Assembly: GCF_001509475.1 (NCBI RefSeq)
Contig: NZ_LLZG01000027.1
Location: forward strand, 1 to 24,422
Direction: 5' to 3'
From: Streptomyces regalis
GTDB lineage: Bacteria; Actinomycetota; Actinomycetes; Streptomycetales; Streptomycetaceae
Length of the DNA stretch: 24,422 bases
Part shown: piece by piece, positions 19,564 through 24,422 of the stretch
How positions within the stretch are numbered: position 1 is the first letter of the stretch
How the letters are laid out: each line of letters starts with the position of its first letter
Notes under the pieces: model-generated
Database searches by the model: none
What the model saw: the letters and a program-made list of their open reading frames with translations, nothing else
Told to the model about the DNA's origin: nothing
Translations under genes and position numbers: made by a program

Positions 19564-19953
19564 ATGAACCCCAGCAAGACCGACGAAGAGTCAGTGCAAG
19601 CCGACGTCGCCATGCTCCTGCGCTACGGCATCGGCGCCCAGGGCCCACGTCGCACCGCCCTGTTCGGCGACGGAGCCGTGGGTGCCGCGGTCGCGCTCGA
19701 CCGCCTCGGAGTCCGGCCCCGCTCGGTGGCGTTCCTCGGCAGGACCGTCCGCAGCGGCGGCACCGGCTACACCGCCCGGCTGCCGGAGCTGCTGCCCGAG
19801 CCGACGGCCTCGGACCTGGTGCGGGGCTGGCTGGATGCGGCCGAGTCGGTGGCCCGGCCCGTGGAGGGCGACGAGGTCGTGGCCCGCTGGCTGGAGGCGG
19901 TCGCCGAACTCATCGGGCTGCGCCGCACCACCCGGGAGCGCGCCGCCCGCTGA
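19564..19953 (+). CDS. Unknown 129-aa protein at the end of the peptidase-inhibitor cassette
   Basis: A soluble 129-aa protein, acidic at the start (MNPSKTDEESVQADVAMLL) and basic at the end (LRRTTRERAAR), with no signal peptide or membrane segment. I recognise no family. The ATG at 19564 has GGAGG 6 bases upstream. An ATG at 19543 overlapping the inhibitor stop (ATGA) is a possible earlier start. Either way it is tightly linked to the inhibitor gene and is probably part of the same mRNA. A cytoplasmic role (chaperone-like or accessory to the cassette) is possible but not shown. Its stop codon lies in a TGAGCTCAGC sequence that recurs after the adjacent IS remnant. Confidence 0.65.
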   Translation: MNPSKTDEESVQADVAMLLRYGIGAQGPRRTALFGDGAVGAAVALDRLGVRPRSVAFLGRTVRSGGTGYTARLPELLPEPTASDLVRGWLDAAESVARPVEGDEVVARWLEAVAELIGLRRTTRERAAR

Positions 19954-19976
19954 GCTCAGCTCCTAAAGACCGTGTC

Positions 19977-20446
19977 CTACGTGGTGAGGCGGACTAGTCG
20001 CTTGTAGCAGCACATGGCTGCGGCGAGGCCGAGAAAGGCCAGGTAGTTGCGGGGGATTGCATTCGTAGCGGGGGCTGATTCTTCGGTAGCCGGACAGCCA
20101 GGACATGGTCCGCTCGATGACCCAGCGGCGGCGTCCTAATCGTTCGCTGGACTCGATCCCTTTGCGGGCGATGCGCACTCCGATCCGCTTCCACCGCAGC
20201 CATCTGCGCAGGTCGGCCCGGTCGTAGGCTTCAGCCCTTCGCTGTCGTGGGTGTTGCCGGCCGAGATACCGATGAGAAGGGGCAGTCCGTTCGCGTCCGA
20301 CAGGACGTGCATCTTGGAACCCGGCCACGCGCGAGGTCGTGAGACGGAAACCTGGCCCACACCATGACAGCGTTACGGCGGGCCGACTGGATCGGCGCGT
20401 CGATGGCGGCTGAGACGTCAGCCGGGGGAGAGATCCGCAGGCTCAC
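19977..20446 (-). pseudogene. IS5-family transposase remnant, frameshifted and internally deleted
   Basis: Typical IS5-family pieces occur in three frames: WPGSKMHVLSDANGLPLLIG and GNTHDSEGLKP (about 20225-20320), then AYDRADLRRWLRWKRIGVRI, ARKGIESSERLGRRRWVIER and TMSWLSGYRRISPRYE (about 20060-20230), then AAMCCYKRLVRLTT and a stop at 19977. The join GLKP-AYDRADLRR lacks the roughly 30 residues that normally separate these motifs and also changes frame. The start of the transposase, including a clear first catalytic region, is missing or scrambled above 20360. The element is dead. One probable outer end, GACCGTGTCCTACG, starts near 19968; no inverted copy is visible on the other side. Confidence 0.85.
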
Positions 20447-20460
20447 TCACGGTAGTCGTA

Positions 20461-21452
20461 CCGTCGGGCAGCGCGGATCCCCAAGCAACTGAGCTCAGCA
20501 ATCCCCAAGACTCACGCCATCGAACCGATTGCTATGGCCACAGCACCTGTCCGGGCTCAAACGGGCCGTAGGAGTTACTGAGTTTCGTGCGAGTAGCCGA
20601 GCAGATGCCAACCACGCCGAGATTGGTGAGGGATTCATCGAGGCGCGCCAGATCGTCAGCGCGCACGAGTGGGTGTTCGAGCAGTGCCCTAATTGCTGTT
20701 CTGGACAGCGGCGATGTCCAGACTGGCCAGATCAGAGCAGGTAGCTCCCCGGAGGAGTCCTATGCGGTTGCGGCGCTCGTCATGGTTTCCCCGGTGAGGC
20801 GGAAGGTGGCAAAGGCGTGAAGGGCAAGCCAGGTCGCCCCTGGGACACCCTGCTGGGAGGGCTTGCCGTCACCGGTCATAGCCGCGTCGCCGGTTGACCG
20901 GTGGTCGAGGTTCGCACCGGTGTAGTCGGGCACGCGTATCCATCCCGTGAGCGCCGCACTGACGTGGGCGCCTTGACGGCGGCACTGTTCGGCGGACTTG
21001 ACCCAATTATTGGCGAGGGGCATCTGACCGGACGCCGCGAAGAGGGGTGTCGATTCCGTATACCAGACGGGCCCTTGAGGGGACACAAGATTGGCAGTCG
21101 CGGTGGCACCCTGCTGTTCCTGTCGTGGTTCGTTGTTCTTTTTGCGGGAGTGACGCACAGCTGATTGACCAGCGCCGCGAACCAACGCGCACGGGGGTCG
21201 TTGTCAAGACGCTCCGCCGTCGCGAAATCGCGCAGCAGCCGGTGGGCCTGTTCGATGGGCATACGGAGGGCGTCGTTGGGTGCCCGGGGCTGGTGTCAGA
21301 ACGGAGGAGGCCCGCACCACCCCGGGCCCGTGGAACCCGGCGCAGCCGCAGCGTCACGCGACGGCCCACCCCCGACGGCAGGGGACATTACGGGCGAACC
21401 ACCGAGCCACTCAGCGACCGAACCCCGCTGACGGATCGAGGTCAAAGGTGGG
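20461..21452. other. Degenerate region between the IS5 remnant and the LacI-type gene
   Basis: About 1 kb without a recognisable intact gene. On the minus strand one frame is open from 21185 to 20532 apart from a single amber codon at 20760-20762. Below the amber it reads LARLDESLTNLGVVGI and SYGPFEPGQVLWP before a stop at 20532; above it are ALTGWIRVPDYTGANLDH and ATWLALHAFATFRLTGE. Another minus frame holds DFATAERLDNDPRARWFAAL (about 21154-21227). These fragments look protein-like but I cannot name a family. The region is probably the remains of one or more genes damaged by insertions. Confidence 0.4.
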
Positions 21453-22490
21453 TCACGTCGTGCCGCGGGCATTCAAGCTTGGTGTCAGGACGATAGGGGG
21501 TGGCAGTTCGCCTGCGAGGAGTTGGTCGACTTGGTGGATGGCCAGTTCGCCCAGCCGTCGCTTGTCGAGGTGGAGGGTGGTCAGTGGCGGGTCGACCAGA
21601 TCGACGACGCTCAGTCCGTCGTAGCCGACCAGTGCGCAGTCGTCCGGTACTTGGACGCCGAGCCGGCGGGCGGCCCGGAGCGCGCCGATCGCAACCAGGT
21701 CGTTGAAGGCGACCACGGCGGTGAGGTCTGGGCGCGCGGCGTACAGCGCCTCGAACGCGGCGGCGCCCCCGGCCGGGGACTGCTCACCCATGACAACCCA
21801 GCCCTCGTCGACGGGCAGCGCGTGTTCGCCGACGACTTCGAGGAAGGTGCGGCGCCGGACCATCGGGGCGCTCACACACTCGCAGTCGATCATGCCGATC
21901 CGGCGGTGACCCCGGTCGATGAGGTGCTGCATCCCGGCCCGGATTCCGGCCGCGGTGTCGATGTGGACCAACGCGTGGTTCGACGAGTCCAGCCCGCGAT
22001 CGACGAGGACCAGCGGCACGGTGCCCACGTACGGCTCGAGCTGCGCATCGGGATGGCTGATGTAGCCGACAAGAGCGTCAACCTGTTGGCCGAGTGAGCG
22101 GACCAAGGCCAGCTCCCGGGACCGATCGTTCTCGGTGCTGGCCACGAGCACCTGCCAGTCGCGTTCGTCCGCGGCCGCAATCACTCCTGCCACGAACTCC
22201 GGGAAGAAGGGGTTGACCACGTCGGGGACGATGAGCCCGACGGATACGACGTCCGGGCGGACCAGCCCCCGGCCGAACCGGCTGGGCCGGTACCGCAACT
22301 GCCGTGCGACATCGAGCACGCGTTGCTGAGTCCCCGGGTCGATCTCGCCCTTGCCGTTGATTGCCCGGGAGACGGTCTGATGGGACACGCCTGCCGCCTG
22401 AGCGACGTCGCGGAGCGTGACGCGCTTGACGGTTCTCACACCCCGCGCCCGCTGATCTTCCGTTTCCCGCTGTCCGGCCACGCTGCCCAC
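21453..22490 (-). CDS. LacI-family transcriptional regulator
   Basis: A 345-aa regulator of usual LacI length. The N-terminal helix-turn-helix and hinge helix are clear: VTLRDVAQAAGVSHQTVSRA, then INGKGEIDPGTQQRVLDVAR and LRYRPSRFGRGL. The periplasmic-binding-protein-like effector domain follows, with VGLIVPDVVNPFFPEFVAG, LVLVDRGLDSSNHALVHID, AFNDLVAIGALRAARRLGV and the C-terminal TTLHLDKRRLGELAI. It should bind a sugar and repress nearby catabolic or transport genes. The GTG at 22490 has AGGAA 9 bases upstream; GTG codons at 22481 and 22439 are alternatives. It is divergent from a promoter with TAACGG repeats at 22632-22689, its most likely target. The gene looks intact although its neighbours are decayed. 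Confidence 0.92.
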   Translation of the reverse strand: MGSVAGQRETEDQRARGVRTVKRVTLRDVAQAAGVSHQTVSRAINGKGEIDPGTQQRVLDVARQLRYRPSRFGRGLVRPDVVSVGLIVPDVVNPFFPEFVAGVIAAADERDWQVLVASTENDRSRELALVRSLGQQVDALVGYISHPDAQLEPYVGTVPLVLVDRGLDSSNHALVHIDTAAGIRAGMQHLIDRGHRRIGMIDCECVSAPMVRRRTFLEVVGEHALPVDEGWVVMGEQSPAGGAAAFEALYAARPDLTAVVAFNDLVAIGALRAARRLGVQVPDDCALVGYDGLSVVDLVDPPLTTLHLDKRRLGELAIHQVDQLLAGELPPPIVLTPSLNARGTT

Positions 22491-22631
22491 TCACTTCTGT
22501 TCCTGTGCCGCCCTGTGTCCAAGTGAATCAGGTTCACCGGCCTGCCGCGCCATCACCGGCCCGGCACTGCCACGAGAGCAAGGCAGCGCTGGGACGCCAC
22601 CGGCGGATCGTGAGCCGTCTGGCGGCGGGCG

Positions 22632-22689
22632 TTGACGGAATCTGCGCCCTGGGCAAGAATCCCGTTAGCGGTCACGTTAACGGTAACGG
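22632..22689 (+). promoter_or_regulatory. Promoter with TAACGG operator-like repeats, divergent from the LacI-type gene
   Basis: TTGACG (22632-22637) and AAGAAT (22655-22660) are 17 bp apart. Directly downstream are CCGTTA (22662-22667), the palindrome CGTTAACG (22675-22682), and two adjacent TAACGG copies (22678-22683 and 22684-22689), the inverse of CCGTTA. The position around the transcription start suits a LacI-type repressor site. Confidence 0.45.
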
Positions 22690-22709
22690 ACCAGCGAAGG
22701 AGAGTACAG

Positions 22710-22960
22710 TGGCTCATTTGAGGGGCCCTCTACCGCACGAGCCCCACCCGATGTTCCGTGGCGTGTTCCGCGGCTGGCACGCAAAGGCCGGCGTCTTTTC
22801 GGCGCTGCCGGACGCACCTGTGGAGCCGGATGATCCGCAGCCTTGGTGGCGCCAACTGAGAGTTCGGCGGCAGAAGCCGAGCAGCGGTGGATCTTCGCTC
22901 AGTCGGTCCACAACGTGTCCCCGGGGCTGCCCTGCTCCCAGTGGGGATGGTCGGAGCTGA
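22710..22960 (+). pseudogene. Possible truncated gene downstream of the LacI-type operator
   Basis: GAAGGAG lies 7 bases before a GTG at 22710, which opens an 83-codon frame (VAHLRGPLPHEPHPMFRGVF, then GWHAKAGVFSALPDAPVE). The composition after about 22860 changes. Another frame then looks more protein-like (EAEQRWIFAQSVHNVSPGLP, about 22870-22930) and ends at about 23018, suggesting a frameshift or rearrangement. I do not recognise a family. Position and promoter suggest it was the LacI-controlled gene, now broken. Everything after the ribosome site is uncertain. Confidence 0.3.
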
Positions 22961-23223
22961 CAAGAAGCGTTCCCTGGTTCGAGGTTCAGATCCTCCGGCT
23001 AGGGGCGGATCGAGGGTGAGTCCGCGGCAGCGAGGCGACGAACGTGCCGATCGCCAGAACATTGCTGCGAACCCCGGTCGCAATGACGCCTGGGAACGGC
23101 GAACCAGCGCACAACAGTTGCCGCAGTGGCCACCGAATAAGGCTCACGGAGATGAGTGAAGCGCCCCCGCCCCGACCGACGCCTGATCCGGGACAAGGCG
23201 TCGACCTCGTTGTGACTGAGAGA

Positions 23224-23410
23224 ATGACCATGCACGATGACCAAGCGGACGTGACCACCGAAACCGTTGCGACCTTGATCCAGGAACAGTTCCCTCGGTG
23301 GAGCGGCAAGGCGATCCGACTCCTGCCGTCGACCGGGACGGTCAACGCCATCTTCCGCATCGGGAACGACCTCTCGGCGCGTTTCCCACTGCGTCTGGCC
23401 GATGCCCCGA
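23224..23410 (+). pseudogene. Aminoglycoside-phosphotransferase-like gene, truncated by an IS256-type insertion
   Basis: The start MTMHDDQADVTTETVATLIQ, then EQFPRWSGKAIRLL and STGTVNAIFRIGNDLSARFP, matches the N-terminus of APH-family phosphotransferases (usually about 280-300 aa). The match stops near residue 60 (LRLADAP, about 23405). The frame then runs into IS sequence and ends at 23490 without the kinase active-site motifs. The rest may lie beyond the element, outside the window. The ATG at 23224 has only GAGAG nearby; an in-frame ATG at 23153 is possible. Such chromosomal proteins are often annotated as APH without proven drug substrates, so no resistance is implied. Confidence 0.6.
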
Positions 23411-24422
23411 GGGGTTGCGTCCATGGGGATGGTGTACGGGTTCGACCTGATCCGGGGGTTTGCTCCGGCGTCGGGATGATGCCCGCATAGATGAACGGCC
23501 ACCGGCTGATCTTCGAGGTGTCGAAGCCCGAAGGAGATCAGCACGATGACCGCACCCGACAGTCTGCCCCTGCACGCCCTCGCCGAGGACAACCTCGCCG
23601 CGGCGAGTCCCGATCTGCTGCGCGCGATGGTCAAGACGTTCGCCGACGCACTCATGTCCGCCGAGGCGGATGCCCTCTGCAATGCCGAATACGGGCAGGT
23701 CAGCGAGGAGAGAGTCAACCACCGCAACGGCTACCGCCCGCGCGAGTGGGACACGAGGGCCGGCACGATCGAACTGGCCATCCCCAAGCTGAGGCAGGGC
23801 AGTTACTTCCCGCATTGGCTCCTGGAGCGCCGCCGCCGGGCCGAGCAGGCCCTGATCTCGGTGGTCGCCACCGCCTACCTGCTCGGTGTCAGCACCCGCC
23901 GGGTCGAGAAGCTCGCCGAGTCCCTCGGCGTCACCCAGCTGTCGAAGTCCCAGGTCTCGGCGATGGCCCGGCACCTGGACGAGCAGGTCACCGCGTTCCG
24001 CAACCGGCCCCTGGACGCAGGGCCCTACACGTTCGTCTGGGTCGACGCCCTGACCCAGAAGGTCCGTGAGGGCGGCCGGATCATCAACGTCCACGCGCTG
24101 ATCGCGGTCGGCGTGAACACCGACGGGCACCGCGAGATCCTCGGCCTGGACGTGGCCACCGCCGAGGACGGCGCCGGCTGGCCGGCCTTCCTGCGCTCGC
24201 TCATCGCCCGCGGCCCTGGCCGGCGTCCAGCTCGTCGTCTCCGACGCCCACGCCGGTCTGGTCGACGCCATCGGTGCCGTCCTGCCCGGCGCTTCCTGGC
24301 AGCGTTGCCGCACCCACTACGCGAGGAATCTGCTGAGCCAGGTGCCGAAATCGGCCCAGCCCTGGGTGGCCACCTTGCTGCGGACCGTCTTCGAACAGCC
24401 CGACACCGACGCCGTGAAGGCC
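23410..24422 (+). mobile_element. IS256-family insertion sequence, left part (runs off the window)
   Basis: The element begins about 23410, where the APH-like homology ends, and contains the transposase gene from 23546. The left terminal repeat cannot be fixed because the right end is outside the window. The 8-bp target duplication usual for IS256 also cannot be checked here. Confidence 0.7.
23546..24422 (+). pseudogene. IS256-family (mutator-type) transposase, frameshifted, incomplete at window end
   Basis: The ATG at 23546 has AAGGAG 9 bases upstream. Family segments are NHRNGYRPREWDTRAGTIEL, IPKLRQGSYFP, VSTRRVEKLAESLGV and FVWVDALTQKVREGGRI, the last with the first catalytic Asp. The frame breaks at 24214-24216, where one extra C changes the expected RGLAGVQL into a basic non-family frame. 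From about 24220 the +1-shifted frame resumes with GVQLVVSDAHAGLVDAIGAV (second catalytic Asp) and WQRCRTHYARNLLSQVP, the conserved IS256 segment. The last catalytic Glu lies beyond the window. The single-base change is in a short C run, so a sequencing error is possible; otherwise the transposase is inactive. Confidence 0.88.

Noticed and set aside
21287..21493. Two similar TGGTGTCAG-ACG sequences near the LacI-type gene end
   Set aside because: Short and imperfect; no element lies between them, so coincidence is likely.
22975..22996. tRNA T-arm-like sequence (GAGG TTCAGAT CCTC)
   Set aside because: The loop lacks the conserved A, the stem has four pairs, and no acceptor, D or anticodon arms can be folded around it.

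Overview
The window looks like a chromosomal segment of a Streptomyces or close relative. It has very high GC with strong third-position GC, many GTG starts, long spurious antisense frames, and typical families (Tat-exported GH2 enzyme, WXG-type helical proteins, SoxR-box ABC exporter). Names below come from motifs read by eye; no database search was run.

Layout. (1) 154-2555: two overlapping flavoprotein genes resembling a glycerol-3-phosphate-dehydrogenase-like pair, convergent with a crotonase-family gene (2592-3356) and a UPF0104/LPG-synthase-type membrane protein (3444-4409). (2) 4516-6452: an ABC half-transporter expressed from a MerR-type promoter carrying a near-perfect SoxR box; its mRNA is probably leaderless. 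(3) 6625-10548: a secreted GH2 beta-galactosidase with a LamG-like module inserted in the catalytic barrel, with its own promoter, putative operator and a strong terminator. (4) 11054-16353 on the minus strand: a small unknown protein, a complete E. coli-type quinol:fumarate reductase (frdABCD), a baeRF-type (eRF1-like) protein and a THEP1/NTPCR-type NTPase, apparently one transcription unit. This suggests an anaerobic or hypoxia respiratory module linked to translation and nucleotide housekeeping.

(5) 16982-19953 on the plus strand: a four-gene cassette. It holds a WXG100-like helical protein, a 538-aa protein with an N-terminal WVG helical region and a C-terminal papain/C39-like cysteine peptidase, a lipoprotein resembling the chagasin family of cysteine-peptidase inhibitors, and a 129-aa unknown. 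I read the middle two as an exported protease and its surface inhibitor (effector and immunity). This is the most interesting candidate system here.

(6) 19954-24422: a degraded, mobile-element-rich tail. It contains an IS5-type transposase remnant with an internal deletion, an unrecognised decayed region, an intact LacI-family regulator divergent from a promoter/operator and a probably truncated gene, and an aminoglycoside-phosphotransferase-like gene interrupted by an IS256-family element. The IS256 transposase carries a one-base frameshift and runs off the window.
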